This document shows positions 51,222 through 59,713 of a DNA stretch of 64,000 nucleotides, piece after piece. The first letter of the stretch is position 1; each line of letters starts with the position of its first letter. The notes under the pieces were generated by a model that was not told where the DNA came from, searched no databases, and saw only the letters and a list, made by a program, of their open reading frames with translations. Source of the stretch: Cellulomonas_A sp047229345 (GTDB lineage: Bacteria > Actinomycetota > Actinomycetes > Actinomycetales > Cellulomonadaceae); NCBI RefSeq assembly GCF_047229345.1, contig NZ_JBFTER010000008.1, positions 17,364 through 81,363 on the forward strand. Direction: 5' to 3'. A program made the position numbers and the translations under genes.

Positions 51222-52700
51222 TCACCGGCCCGCGGCGAACGTGCCGGCGACCTCCAGGAGCAGGCGGGCGCCGAAGCCGGTGGCTCCCTTGGTGCGCCAC
51301 GCGTCGTCGGTCTCGGACCGCATGGTGCCGGCGATGTCGAGGTGCGCCCACGGCACGTCGCCGACCCACTCGGCGAGGAACAGCGCCGCGGTGATCGCCC
51401 CGGCGTGCTCGCCGCCGAGGTTCTTGATGTCGGCGACCTCGGAGTCGAGCTGACGGCGGTAGCGCCGGTCGAGCGGCAGGCGCCACACCCGCTCGTCGGT
51501 CCGCTCCGCCGCGGCCTGGACGAGCCCGACGAGCGCGTCGTCGTTGCCGAGCACGCCCGCCGTGAGGGTGCCGAGCGCCGCGAGGCAGGCGCCCGTGAGG
51601 GTCGCGATGTCGACGATCGCGTCGACGTGGTCCTCGCGTGCCAGGGCGATCGCGTCGGACATCACGAGCCGGCCCTCGGCGTCGGTGTTGACGACCTCGA
51701 TGGTGCGCCCGCTGCGCGTCGTCAGGACGTCGCCGAGCTTGGTCGCCGAGCCGGAGGGCATGTTGTCGGTGCACGCCAGGTAGGCGCTCACGGACACCGG
51801 GACCTCGAGGTCGCGCAGCGCGGTCATGGCCGCGAGCACCGCACCGGCGCCGGTCATGTCCGCCTTCATCGCGGCGTGCATCGCGTTGGACGGCTTGAGG
51901 CTGATGCCGCCGGAGTCGTAGGTGATGCCCTTGCCGACGAGCCCCAGGTGGCCGCGCGACTCCCCGTCCGGGGTGTAGCGCAGCACGACCATCCGGGGCT
52001 CGACCACGGACCCGGCGTTGACCCCGAGCAGGCCTCCGCAGCCCAGCTCGACGAGCGCCGCCTTGTCGAGCACGCGGACGTCGAGCCCGTGCTCCGCCGC
52101 GAGCCGCACGGCGACGTCGGCGAGGTCCGGCGCGGTGAGGTGCCCCGCCGGGGTGCTCGCGAGGTCCCGCGACAGGCTGGCCGCGCGTGCGAGCACGAGC
52201 CCGCGGTCTGCCCCGCGCCGGGCGTCGCCCGCGTCGGCGTCGCCGACGAGCAGCACGATCTCGCGGACGGGCACGGCGTCCGGCTCGGACCGCAGGACGT
52301 CGTACCGGTAGCGGCCGAGCAGGGTCCCCTCGACGACCGCCTGCGCGGCGTCCTCGACCGACGGCCCGGCCGCGGCCAGGTCGGTGGTGAGCACCGCGTC
52401 GCGCCGGGCCGCCCGGGCGAACGCCGCCGCGGCGTCGCGCACGGCGTTGTGGTCGGGGGCGTCGCCGACGCCGGTCGCGATCACGGCACCGCCCTCGCGC
52501 GGCAGGACCAGCGTCTCGCCGACCGCGCCCGTGAAGCCCCACTCGACGAGCGCGGCGCGGTCCAGCGGGATCCCGGGCGGGACGTCCCCCGTCGCCGTCA
52601 CGGCCAGCCCGAGCGCGCGGCCCGGGTCGGTCCCGGGCGGCGCGACCCGGACGGTGACGGCGTCGAGCAGCGCGCGGGAGGGGATCGGGTCGAAGGCCAT
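51222..52700 (-). CDS. pepA: Leucyl aminopeptidase (M17)
   Basis: The 492-residue enzyme has the C-terminal catalytic half of M17 peptidases: LVGKGITYDSGGISLK (metal-binding Lys and Asp), MKADMTGAGAVL, the signature NTDAEGRLVMSDAI, and the active-site Arg within it. The N-terminal half (residues 1-170) is the less conserved hexamer-forming domain. It releases N-terminal residues from peptides using two divalent metals. GAGGAG precedes the ATG. The SLC13-type gene upstream on the same strand ends 11 bases before this start, so the two form an operon. Confidence 0.95.
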   Translation of the reverse strand: MAFDPIPSRALLDAVTVRVAPPGTDPGRALGLAVTATGDVPPGIPLDRAALVEWGFTGAVGETLVLPREGGAVIATGVGDAPDHNAVRDAAAAFARAARRDAVLTTDLAAAGPSVEDAAQAVVEGTLLGRYRYDVLRSEPDAVPVREIVLLVGDADAGDARRGADRGLVLARAASLSRDLASTPAGHLTAPDLADVAVRLAAEHGLDVRVLDKAALVELGCGGLLGVNAGSVVEPRMVVLRYTPDGESRGHLGLVGKGITYDSGGISLKPSNAMHAAMKADMTGAGAVLAAMTALRDLEVPVSVSAYLACTDNMPSGSATKLGDVLTTRSGRTIEVVNTDAEGRLVMSDAIALAREDHVDAIVDIATLTGACLAALGTLTAGVLGNDDALVGLVQAAAERTDERVWRLPLDRRYRRQLDSEVADIKNLGGEHAGAITAALFLAEWVGDVPWAHLDIAGTMRSETDDAWRTKGATGFGARLLLEVAGTFAAGR

Positions 52701-52711
52701 CGTCGTGCTCC

Positions 52712-54511
52712 TCAGGTCGGCCAGATGACGGGGACGAGCACGATCGCGACGACGAACCAGGCGAGCGTCGTGACCAGGCCCAGCCTCCAGTAGTCGGAGA
52801 ACCGGTAGCCGCCCGGGCCCATGACGATCATGTTGGCGGGGGTGGCGATCGGGGTCAGGAACGAGGCGGCACCGGCCACCGCGACGAGCATGAGGACGGG
52901 CGCGACGGCGATCCCTGCGTCCTCGGCCATGGCGACGGCGACCGGGACGACGATGAGCACGGTCGCGGTGTTGCTGACCACCTGGCCCAGCACCACCGTC
53001 AGCACGAACAGCGCCGTCAGGAGCACGCGCGGGCTGCCGTCGCCGACCGCGCCGATGAGCCACCCCGCGACGAGGTCGGCCGCACCGCTCGAGGAGATCG
53101 CGACCGAGAGCGGGATCAGGCCGCCGACGAGCACGACCGTCTGCCAGGAGACGGCCCGGTACGCCTGCGGCACCCCGACCACCCCGGTCGCGACCATCGC
53201 CGTCGCACCGACGAGGGCCGCGATCGCGGGCGGCACGACGCCGCTGGCCAGCAGGACCACCGTGGCGGCGAACACTGCGAGGGCCCGCCACGCCGTCGGG
53301 CCCAGCGCCACGGTCTGCCGCCGGACCAGCTCCGGGTCGTCGGTCACGAGGACGTCCGCGTCACCGGCGAGCGCCTCGACCGCGGGCCACGCGCCGTGCA
53401 CCAGCAGGGCGTCGCCCTCGGCCAGCTGGACGCGCCGGGCACCCACGTCGCGGCCGAGCCGGCGCACCCCGAGGACGGTCACGCCGGACCGCACCACGCC
53501 GGGGAAGACGACCTCGCCCAGGAGGCGTGACCGGGGCCGCACGACGAGCTCCGCGACGCCGACCTCCCGCCCGAGCAGCGCCTCCCGGGTCTGCCGTGTG
53601 AGGGGCGTCGTCGCGACGGCCAGTGCGTGGCCCTCGACGAGCGCCGCGATCCCCGCGTTCTCACCGCTGACCACCACGATGTCGCCGACCTCCAGGGCCG
53701 CGCCGGCCTCGGCGGGGCCGCCCGAGCCGTGCTGCACCCCGATGAGGGTCACCCCCGCCGGGACGTCGACGGCGGCGCAGGGACGCCCCACCACGTCGGA
53801 CCCCGGCTCGACCCGGAGCCGGAAGAACCCGACGTCGAGGGCGTAGTGCTCGACGAGCGTCTCGACGTGACGGGAGAAGTCGGCGGGCAGCACCGAGGGG
53901 GTCCGCTCGGGCAGCAGCCGACGCCCGGCGACCAGAGCCACGGCCACCGTGACGAGCACGAGCGGCAGCCCCACGAGCCCGAACTCGAAGAACCCGAACC
54001 GTTCACCGGTCGTCTCGGCCAGCGCGTCGGACACGATGACGTTGACCGTGCTCCCGGACAGCACCAGCAGGGCGCCGGCGCTCGCGGCGAAGGCCAGCGG
54101 CATGAGCAGCTGCGAGACGTTGTGCCCGGACCGCCGCGCGGCGAGCACCACGACCGGCAGGAGCGCGGCGGCGGCACCGTTGGGCGTGACGAGGGCGGCC
54201 ATCACCGCGGCCATCGCCATGAGCCCGACGAGGAGCTGGCTCCGGCCGTCGCCCGCCCGGCCCATGAGCTGCTTGCCCGCCCAGGCCGTGACGCCGGACG
54301 ACTCGAGACCCTCGCTGAGCACGAAGAGCGACGCGATGAAGACCACCACGGGGTCCCCGAACCCCGCGAGGGCCTGCTCCGCCGTGAGCAGCCCCGTGAC
54401 GTACAGGCTCATCGCCGTGAGGATCGCCACCACGCCGACGGACAGCCGGTTCCACACGAACAGCACCACGCACGCCGCGAGGACCAGCAGGCTGGTCGTC
54501 GCGTCCGACAT
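52712..54511 (-). CDS. SLC13/DASS-type permease with two TrkA-C domains
   Basis: The 599-residue protein has about 11 transmembrane helices in two halves separated by a cytosolic block of two RCK_C/TrkA-C domains (residues about 215-370). Family marks are VTPNGAAAALLPVVVLAAR and SNTATVLIVVPVA (helical hairpin tips with the SNT motif). Relatives carry dicarboxylates, sulfate or citrate with Na+. It forms an operon with pepA downstream, so transport of a peptide-related or dicarboxylate nutrient is possible. A clear promoter lies at 54554-54582. Confidence 0.92.
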   Translation of the reverse strand: MSDATTSLLVLAACVVLFVWNRLSVGVVAILTAMSLYVTGLLTAEQALAGFGDPVVVFIASLFVLSEGLESSGVTAWAGKQLMGRAGDGRSQLLVGLMAMAAVMAALVTPNGAAAALLPVVVLAARRSGHNVSQLLMPLAFAASAGALLVLSGSTVNVIVSDALAETTGERFGFFEFGLVGLPLVLVTVAVALVAGRRLLPERTPSVLPADFSRHVETLVEHYALDVGFFRLRVEPGSDVVGRPCAAVDVPAGVTLIGVQHGSGGPAEAGAALEVGDIVVVSGENAGIAALVEGHALAVATTPLTRQTREALLGREVGVAELVVRPRSRLLGEVVFPGVVRSGVTVLGVRRLGRDVGARRVQLAEGDALLVHGAWPAVEALAGDADVLVTDDPELVRRQTVALGPTAWRALAVFAATVVLLASGVVPPAIAALVGATAMVATGVVGVPQAYRAVSWQTVVLVGGLIPLSVAISSSGAADLVAGWLIGAVGDGSPRVLLTALFVLTVVLGQVVSNTATVLIVVPVAVAMAEDAGIAVAPVLMLVAVAGAASFLTPIATPANMIVMGPGGYRFSDYWRLGLVTTLAWFVVAIVLVPVIWPT

Positions 54512-54553
54512 GAGGACCCTTCTGTGCTCGGCGGGCGTGCACGAATTGGCCCC

Positions 54554-54582
54554 ACGCTAAAGCACGCCCGACCGCGCGTCAC
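54554..54582 (-). promoter_or_regulatory. Promoter of the SLC13-pepA operon
   Basis: On the minus strand GTGACG (54582-54577), 17 bases, TAGCGT (54559-54554). The start codon is about 43 bases downstream and AGAAGGG lies before it. Confidence 0.6.
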
Positions 54583-54725
54583 GAGTCGGCCCGATGGTGC
54601 CGGTCGTTCGCGCCGCCGTCCGGACCGTTTCCCGGGAATCACCGCCCGAAAGGGCGGAACCGGCCGTCGGGCGGCGCTGTTACGTTCGTTTCGGCTGAAC
54701 CGTCCTGGACCTGGAGGAGGCCCCC

Positions 54726-54764
54726 GTGCGCGCTGCAGACGACGGCCGGTCGAGAGCACCGTGA
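54726..54764 (+). CDS. Micro-ORF of 12 codons behind GGAGGAGG
   Basis: GTG at 54726 encodes VRAADDGRSRAP. The ribosome site GGAGGAGG is 5 bases upstream and TACGTT at 54681-54686 is a fitting -10. The TGA overlaps the next GTG (54761-54764). Confidence 0.35.
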   Translation: MRAADDGRSRAP

Positions 54765-54853
54765 CGCCGACGGGGACCGCGCGGGAGCGGCAGGAGATGA
54801 CGAAGCCCCTCGTCCTGCGTGCCGCGCCGTCCCGCCTCGCGCCGTCGACCTGA
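54761..54853 (+). CDS. Micro-ORF of 30 codons coupled to the previous one
   Basis: GTG at 54761 overlaps the preceding stop as GTGA and encodes 30 residues ending LVLRAAPSRLAPST. An internal ATG at 54797 could also start it. No similarity is recognised; it may be a leader or a small protein for the META/permease operon. Confidence 0.3.
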   Translation: MTPTGTARERQEMTKPLVLRAAPSRLAPST

Positions 54854-55156
54854 AAGCGGACGCGCGTCGCGCAGCCTTCTCGGGGAATGCGGTTCTGGCG
54901 GTGGCGCAGCGGTCAGCGGGCCGAATGCCGAGCAGCCGGCGCCCGTTCCACCACTTCGGGTGAGCTCAGGTCCGACGGCGCGTGGCACCGTCGGCGGAAT
55001 GGATTGTCGCCAGGATTTTCCGGCCCGTCCGCCGGAGCTGGGCCGGCCGACGTGGCGCGCATTCTCCGCGCGGCAGGAGACCCGGAGCCCGGGCCGCCCG
55101 ACACCTCGTCGCCACCGTGGGCACCGGCCCCCGGACAGCCGCCCGAAGGAGCCGTC

Positions 55157-55630
55157 ATGAGCACCGCACGGACCGCGCGACCCGCCACGCCGACCACGAC
55201 CCGGCGCCCGCGAGCGCGGCGGCTGATCGGCACCGCGGCGCTGCCCCTCGTCGTCGTCCTCCTCGCCGCGTGCGCCGCCGCCTCCGGGTCCACCGGGGAG
55301 GACGAGCTCGTGGGCCGGAGCTTCGAGTCGACGGACGTCGAGGGCCACACCCTCGTCGAGGGCACGGTCATCACGCTGATCGTGAGCTCCGACGGGGTGA
55401 GCGTGAACGCCGGCTGCAACACCCTCTTCGGGGACGCGACCTGGGACGACGGAGTCCTCCGGGTGCCGCAGCTCGCGAGCACGATGATGGCCTGCGACCC
55501 CGCCCTCATGGACCAGGACCAGTGGCTCGGGGCCCTGCTCGAGGGCCCGGTGCCGTACGAGCTCGACGGCGACACCCTGACGCTCGGTGAGGCGGGGGAG
55601 CGGATCACGCTGACGGACGTCACGGCATGA
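55157..55630 (+). CDS. META-domain lipoprotein (HslJ-like)
   Basis: The 157-residue protein has a twin-Arg-containing basic N-terminus and a hydrophobic segment ending in the lipobox LLAAC (Cys about 39). One META domain follows: LVGRSFESTDVEG, a VNAGCNTLFGDATWDDGVLRV core and LASTMMACDP. META/HslJ domains are linked to stress and drug tolerance in other bacteria. GAAGGAG precedes the ATG. Its stop overlaps the start of a permease (ATGA), a pairing that suggests a surface lipoprotein working with the transporter. Confidence 0.9.
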   Translation: MSTARTARPATPTTTRRPRARRLIGTAALPLVVVLLAACAAASGSTGEDELVGRSFESTDVEGHTLVEGTVITLIVSSDGVSVNAGCNTLFGDATWDDGVLRVPQLASTMMACDPALMDQDQWLGALLEGPVPYELDGDTLTLGEAGERITLTDVTA

Positions 55631-56829
55631 ACCCGGTTCTCGCGTTCGTCGTGGTCATGGCCGTGTGGACCGTGAGCGACCTCGTCGCGAAGAAGACCCG
55701 GTCGCTGCTGTCGTCGCTGTTCGTCGCGTCGCTGATCTTCCTCGTCGGGTTCCTCACCGACGTGTTCCCCGAGGACCTGCTCTCGAGCTCCGCGCTGCTC
55801 GGGCTCGGCGGGGTCGTGGTCGGGTTCATCATTGTGCACCTCGGCACGCTGATCAGCATCGACGACTTCCGCAAGCAGTGGCGCACGCTCCTCGTCGGCA
55901 TCGCGACCGTCGTCGGTATCGGGGTCGCGCTCCTCGCTGCCGCCGCCTTGTTCGGGGACCGGGCGCCCGCGGGCTACGACGGGGTCGCGAGCGCGCTGGA
56001 CTTCGTCGTCGCCGGGACCGGGGCCCTCAGCGGCGGCACCATCTCGGTGCTGATCGTGCAGGAGGCGGCGCTGGGCTACGGGCTCACCGCGGTGGCGATC
56101 TTCCCCGTGCTCATCGCCGCGCTGCAGGGCCTCGTCGGCTTCCCGCTCACGTCCGTGATCCTCCGCCGCGAGGCCCGGCGCCTCAAGCAGGAGTACCGCA
56201 CCGGCAACCTCCGGCCGGCCGCGACCGTCGACGCGGGGACCGAGACGGCCACCCGCCTCCCCGCCGCGCTCCGCACCACGGCCGGCACGCTGTTCGTGGT
56301 CGGCATCGTCGTCCTCGTGTCGATCGGGGTGAACGACCTCACGGACGGCGTGCTCAACACGTTCGTGGTGGCCCTGCTGCTCGGGATCACGCTGCGGGCG
56401 ACCGGCGTCCTCAAGCCGTCGGCGCTCGCGGGCATCGACGCGCTCGGGCTCATGATGATCTCGATCCTCATCCTGGTGTTCGCCCCGCTCGCCGGGGTGT
56501 CGCCGGCCGACGTCAGCGCGCTCGCGTTCCCGCTGCTGCTCGCCTTCGTGTTCGGGCTCGCCGGCATCGCGCTCTTCGCGGGGGTGACCGGCAAGCTGCT
56601 CGGCTACAGCGTCCCCATGTCGATCGGCATCGGGCTCACCGCGCTGTACGGCTTCCCCGGCACGCTCATCCTCAGCCAGGAGGCCGCCCGCGGTGCGGGC
56701 GAGACGCCGGAGGAGGTCGCGGCCATCGAGGGCGACATCCTGCCCAAGATGATCGTCGCCGGGTTCTCCACGGTGACCATCACGTCGGTCGTGGTGACGA
56801 GCATGATCGCGGGCGCGATCGGGCGGTAG
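55627..56829 (+). CDS. Multi-pass membrane protein, GltS/ESS-like permease
   Basis: The 400-residue protein has about ten helices in two similar halves. GTGALSGGTISVLIVQEAA in the first half and YGFPGTLILSQEAARG in the second look like the paired re-entrant loops of ESS-type (GltS) and related ion-coupled transporters. Family membership below that level is uncertain and the substrate is unknown. The start overlaps the META lipoprotein stop, so translation is coupled. No terminator hairpin is obvious before the convergent gene at 56845. Confidence 0.7.
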   Translation: MNPVLAFVVVMAVWTVSDLVAKKTRSLLSSLFVASLIFLVGFLTDVFPEDLLSSSALLGLGGVVVGFIIVHLGTLISIDDFRKQWRTLLVGIATVVGIGVALLAAAALFGDRAPAGYDGVASALDFVVAGTGALSGGTISVLIVQEAALGYGLTAVAIFPVLIAALQGLVGFPLTSVILRREARRLKQEYRTGNLRPAATVDAGTETATRLPAALRTTAGTLFVVGIVVLVSIGVNDLTDGVLNTFVVALLLGITLRATGVLKPSALAGIDALGLMMISILILVFAPLAGVSPADVSALAFPLLLAFVFGLAGIALFAGVTGKLLGYSVPMSIGIGLTALYGFPGTLILSQEAARGAGETPEEVAAIEGDILPKMIVAGFSTVTITSVVVTSMIAGAIGR

Positions 56830-56844
56830 CCCTGCTGGGCAGCG

Positions 56845-57324
56845 CTACCCCGGCCAACCGTTCAGAGCCCTGGTCCGTGCGTCCCGCCGCTCCAGCATCA
56901 GCTCGGCGGCGAGAGGTGCGGTACGCGGCGAGAGGTGCCGTACGACGTCGTAGCCGCAGGCCGAGCACGCGTCGTGCAGCGTGATGCTGTCGTCCGCCTC
57001 CATCACGGTGTCGGTGCGAACGAGGTCGCCGGTGCACTCGGGACACGGTCGCCGACGATCGCCCTCCTGCTCCCACTCCCACACGGGGAAAACCCCGGAG
57101 TCGTCGGGATCGCCGAGCCCGACATCGAGCACGCTTCCGTCCTCGAACTGGAGCTGGAACGGACTGGCGAGCGCTACCAGGGCCCAGTAGTCCTCCGCAC
57201 GCACCGCAGAGACGTGCGCTTCCCGTCCCCGGGGCACGGCAGTCGCCTGCACCTCGACTGCCGTGGAGATCGTGAAGGATCGGTTGGCGTGCCACAGCAG
57301 CACTGCCGGGCTCCTGAAGTCCAT
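56845..57324 (-). CDS. Zinc-ribbon protein of unknown function, atypical composition
   Basis: The 159-residue protein has a C-terminal zinc ribbon (CPEC at residues 94-97, CSAC at 120-123) after a beta-rich N-terminal part. No family recognised. Codons such as GCA, ATC/CGA and AGG are more frequent here than in neighbours, and third-position GC is visibly lower, so recent acquisition is possible. CAGGAT (minus strand, 57331-57336) 6 bases before the ATG suggests a leaderless message. It lies 76 bases past the TetR gene. Confidence 0.65.
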   Translation of the reverse strand: MDFRSPAVLLWHANRSFTISTAVEVQATAVPRGREAHVSAVRAEDYWALVALASPFQLQFEDGSVLDVGLGDPDDSGVFPVWEWEQEGDRRRPCPECTGDLVRTDTVMEADDSITLHDACSACGYDVVRHLSPRTAPLAAELMLERRDARTRALNGWPG

Positions 57325-57400
57325 CGACCCATCCTGGCTCAGGTGGTCGGCTGCTCCTGGGGCCACCGCACGCCGCTGAGGCGCAACGGTCCGACAGTCG

Positions 57401-57988
57401 TCAGGTCGCCGGCCGAGCCGCCGACCCCATCGGTGCCTGCCCAGGCTCCCGGCCCCGCAGCCCGTCGAGCACCACGTGCAGCAGCGTCTGCGCCGAGGCG
57501 CTCGCGGGGGTGAGGCCTGCACTGCGGACCCCGTGCGCCAACCCGCACACCAGCACCAGCACCTCGGGCGCGTCGACGTCGGCGCGCACCCGGCCGGCCG
57601 ACCGGGCCTCGGCGACCAGGGCTGCCAGCCCGTCGACGAGGTCCGTCAGCATCGCGGCGGTCTGATCCAGCGCCGGCGCGGCCCGGGAGGTGACCCTCTC
57701 GAACAGCTCGTCCTCGGCCAGCAGCGCGAAGTGCGCGGACACGGCGGCCTCCAGCCGTGCGGAGCCGGGGGCCTGCATGATCTCGGCCAGCTCCTCGAAC
57801 CGGTCCCAGACCAGCACCTCCTCCAGCTCGTCGGTGGAGGCGAAGTGCCGGTACACCGTGCCCACGCCCACGTCCGCAGCCCGCGCGACCGCGTTCAGCG
57901 CCAGCGGCTCACCGCGCGCCGCCATCTCCCGGGCGGCGTCGACGATCCGCGCCCGGTTCCGGGCGGCGTCCTTGCGTAGTCCCTCCAC
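57401..57988 (-). CDS. TetR-family transcriptional regulator
   Basis: The 195-residue protein has a TetR HTH at residues about 5-50 (RKDAARNRARIVDAAREMAARGEPLALNAVARAADVGVGTVYRHFAS) and a C-terminal ligand domain. I start at the GTG at 57988: TACGCT (minus strand, 57995-58000) ends 6 bases before it, so the message is probably leaderless, and the upstream codons would lie in the promoter. It is divergent from an SDR gene 80 bases away, its likely target, with a TATC-N6-GATA dyad between. Confidence 0.92.
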   Translation of the reverse strand: MEGLRKDAARNRARIVDAAREMAARGEPLALNAVARAADVGVGTVYRHFASTDELEEVLVWDRFEELAEIMQAPGSARLEAAVSAHFALLAEDELFERVTSRAAPALDQTAAMLTDLVDGLAALVAEARSAGRVRADVDAPEVLVLVCGLAHGVRSAGLTPASASAQTLLHVVLDGLRGREPGQAPMGSAARPAT

Positions 57989-58011
57989 CGGAGCAGCGTA
58001 ACCGGAGCATG

Positions 58012-58041
58012 TATCGAAGTGGATAGGCCATCCGGTACGGT
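58012..58041 (+). promoter_or_regulatory. TetR operator candidate and SDR promoter
   Basis: TATC-N6-GATA (58012-58025) overlaps the expected -35 of the SDR gene, whose -10-like TACGGT is at 58036-58041. The site is also just upstream of the leaderless tetR promoter. Confidence 0.45.
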
Positions 58042-58068
58042 TCTGGTCGACCCCCAAGGAGGACCACC

Positions 58069-58836
58069 ATGAGCACCACCCGTCCCTTCGCCGCCGTCAC
58101 CGGCGCCAGCTCCGGCATCGGCGAGCAGTTCGCCCGCCGCTACGCCCGCGAGGGCTTCGACCTGCTCCTCGTCGCACGCTCCGGCGCTGCACTGCGCGCC
58201 CTGGCCGAGGAGCTGACCCGCGAGCACGGCGTCGAGGTCGAGGTCCACGTCGCCGACCTCGCCGACCCTGCCGACGTGGCGACGTTGAGCGAGAGGCTGA
58301 CGAGCGGCCTCCCCCGCCTGGACCACCTCGTCAACTGCGCCGGCGTCGCTCCCGAGGGGGACCTGGCCCGGACCGACGAGAAGACGATCCGCCACCTCGT
58401 CGAGGTCAACGTCGTCGCGCTCACGCTGCTCACCCGAGCGGCGGTCGTCCGCATGCGGGACGCCGGGAACGGCACGATCGTCAACATCGCCAGCGGCGCG
58501 GCCTACCAGCCCATGCCGCACCTGGCGGCCTACGCGGCCAGCAAGAGCTACGTGCTCATGCTCACGGAGGCGCTGTCGGAGGAGAACCGCGCCCACGGCC
58601 TGCGGATCCTGTCGGTGGCTCCCGGCGACACCGAGACCCCGATGAACCCCGGAGCCGCGAAGAACAAGCGGAGGCCCGCCCAGGTGGTCGACACCGCCTT
58701 CGCGGCGCTCCCGGGGTCGGCGCCGTCCGTCGTGGACGGGCGCGCGAACAGCGTCACGGCGACGCTGTCCACCCGTCTGCTCCCTCGGCGAGTCCGCCTG
58801 CGGGTGGCCGAGCGCATGATGCGCGCGAAGGCCTGA
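58069..58836 (+). CDS. Short-chain dehydrogenase/reductase
   Basis: The 255-residue protein is a classical SDR: TGASSGIGEQFARRYAREG at residues about 11-29, NCAG near 95, catalytic Ser in VNIASGAAY and YAASK (Tyr, Lys). It resembles the SDRs annotated as DltE/YqjQ-like short-chain reductases. The substrate is unknown. AAGGAGG lies before the ATG. It is the probable target of the divergent TetR. Confidence 0.93.
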   Translation: MSTTRPFAAVTGASSGIGEQFARRYAREGFDLLLVARSGAALRALAEELTREHGVEVEVHVADLADPADVATLSERLTSGLPRLDHLVNCAGVAPEGDLARTDEKTIRHLVEVNVVALTLLTRAAVVRMRDAGNGTIVNIASGAAYQPMPHLAAYAASKSYVLMLTEALSEENRAHGLRILSVAPGDTETPMNPGAAKNKRRPAQVVDTAFAALPGSAPSVVDGRANSVTATLSTRLLPRRVRLRVAERMMRAKA

Positions 58837-58915
58837 GGCGTCCTGCGGCACGGGGTCCGACCCGGCGTGCGGCTCCCGCGCGACGCCGCCGGACCGCGTG
58901 CCGAATGATGGGCGC

Positions 58916-59446
58916 ATGAGCACCCCCTACCGCGTCATGACCGTGTGCACGGGCAACATCTGCCGCTCGCCCATGGCGGAGGTCGTGCTGCGCTCGCGGC
59001 TGGAGGACGCGAGGCTCGGCGACCGCGTCGTGGTCGACTCGACGGGCATCAGCAACGAGGAGCACGGCAACCCGATCGACCGGCGCGCCCGCGCGGTTCT
59101 CGCGGCGCACGGCTACCCGGTGCCCCACCGGACCGCGCAGCAGGTGCGGGCGGTCGACCTGCCGGCGCGCGACCTGGTGCTCGCGATGACGTCGGTGCAC
59201 GCGCGGGCGCTGCGGCGCCTCGCCGCGGACCCGCGCGTGGCCGGGCGGGTCGTGATGTACCGGTCGTTCGATCCCGCGGCGCCGCGCGTGGACGACGAGG
59301 CGTCCGAGCACCTGCTCGACGTCGACGACCCCTGGTACGGGGGTCCGGAGGACTTCGAGACGTGCCTCGACATGGTCGAGGCGGCGGCGGACGCGATCGT
59401 GGAGCACGTGCGCGGGGAGCTCGACCGGAGGGCGACGGGCACGTGA
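58916..59446 (+). CDS. Low-molecular-weight protein tyrosine phosphatase
   Basis: The 176-residue enzyme has the P-loop VCTGNICRSPMAEVVL (Cys 11, Arg 17) near its N-terminus and the general-acid DVDDPWYG loop in the C-terminal third, complete for catalysis. It hydrolyses phosphotyrosine, and in actinobacteria the family includes PtpA. No tyrosine kinase gene is nearby. AATGAT (58904-58909) 6 bases before the ATG suggests a leaderless start; a GTG at 58898 would overlap that hexamer. A strong terminator follows at 59543. Confidence 0.95.
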   Translation: MSTPYRVMTVCTGNICRSPMAEVVLRSRLEDARLGDRVVVDSTGISNEEHGNPIDRRARAVLAAHGYPVPHRTAQQVRAVDLPARDLVLAMTSVHARALRRLAADPRVAGRVVMYRSFDPAAPRVDDEASEHLLDVDDPWYGGPEDFETCLDMVEAAADAIVEHVRGELDRRATGT

Positions 59447-59542
59447 CGACGCGCGCGACACCCAGCACACGCACTCACGAGCCGGCCCACCGCCGCAGTC
59501 ACCTGTGCGGTGCAGCGGCGGTGACCGGGATGCGGGCTGAGG

Positions 59543-59579
59543 AAGGGCCCCGCTGCACGGGAGGCGCAGCGGGGCCCTT
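59543..59579. terminator. 14-bp hairpin terminator
   Basis: AAGGGCCCCGCTGC pairs exactly with GCAGCGGGGCCCTT around a 9-base loop, about 100 bases past the phosphatase stop. It is the best terminator in the window and can also end leftward transcripts from the DUF4097 gene. Confidence 0.8.
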
Positions 59580-59616
59580 GCGTGTCCGGCACCGACGGGG
59601 AACCGCGGGTCGTGCT

Positions 59617-59712
59617 TCAACGGCTCGACCGGATGTCGTTGGTGGTGAGCTCGGAGGCGACCAGGACGAGGTCGTCGGCGATGCGGCCGAGGGGCTGGTC
59701 GGGGGCACCGGC
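59617..59712 (-). pseudogene. Fragment resembling an RsbW-like HATPase N-box
   Basis: Read on the minus strand, about 32 codons end in RIADDLVLVASELTTNDIRSSR and a stop. The stretch DDLVLVASELTTN matches the N-box helix of anti-sigma-factor-type ATPases (D-x-x-x-V-x-S-E-L-V-T-N). There is no start codon, no ATP lid and no continuation, and the upstream part runs into the DUF4097 stop in another frame. A gene remnant is the simplest reading. Confidence 0.4.
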
Positions 59713-59713
59713 C

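Larger units (their letters stand above)
54512..55156. other. 645-bp region between SLC13 and META genes with micro-ORFs
   Basis: Besides the leftward SLC13 promoter it contains a CCGCCC-GAAA-GGGCGG hairpin (54642-54657), a rightward -10-like TACGTT (54681-54686), a strong GGAGGAGG (54713-54720) and two overlapping short frames (54726-54853). The remaining 300 bases up to the META lipoprotein ATG show no further gene; a frame is open through it without family features. Confidence 0.45.

Noticed and set aside
56863..56872. Fourth CAGAGCCCTG copy
   Set aside because: It lies inside the coding region of the zinc-ribbon gene near its stop, lacks the flanking TATC/TGA bases and has no -10 beside it. 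It is kept as a warning that the 10-base core can occur by chance.
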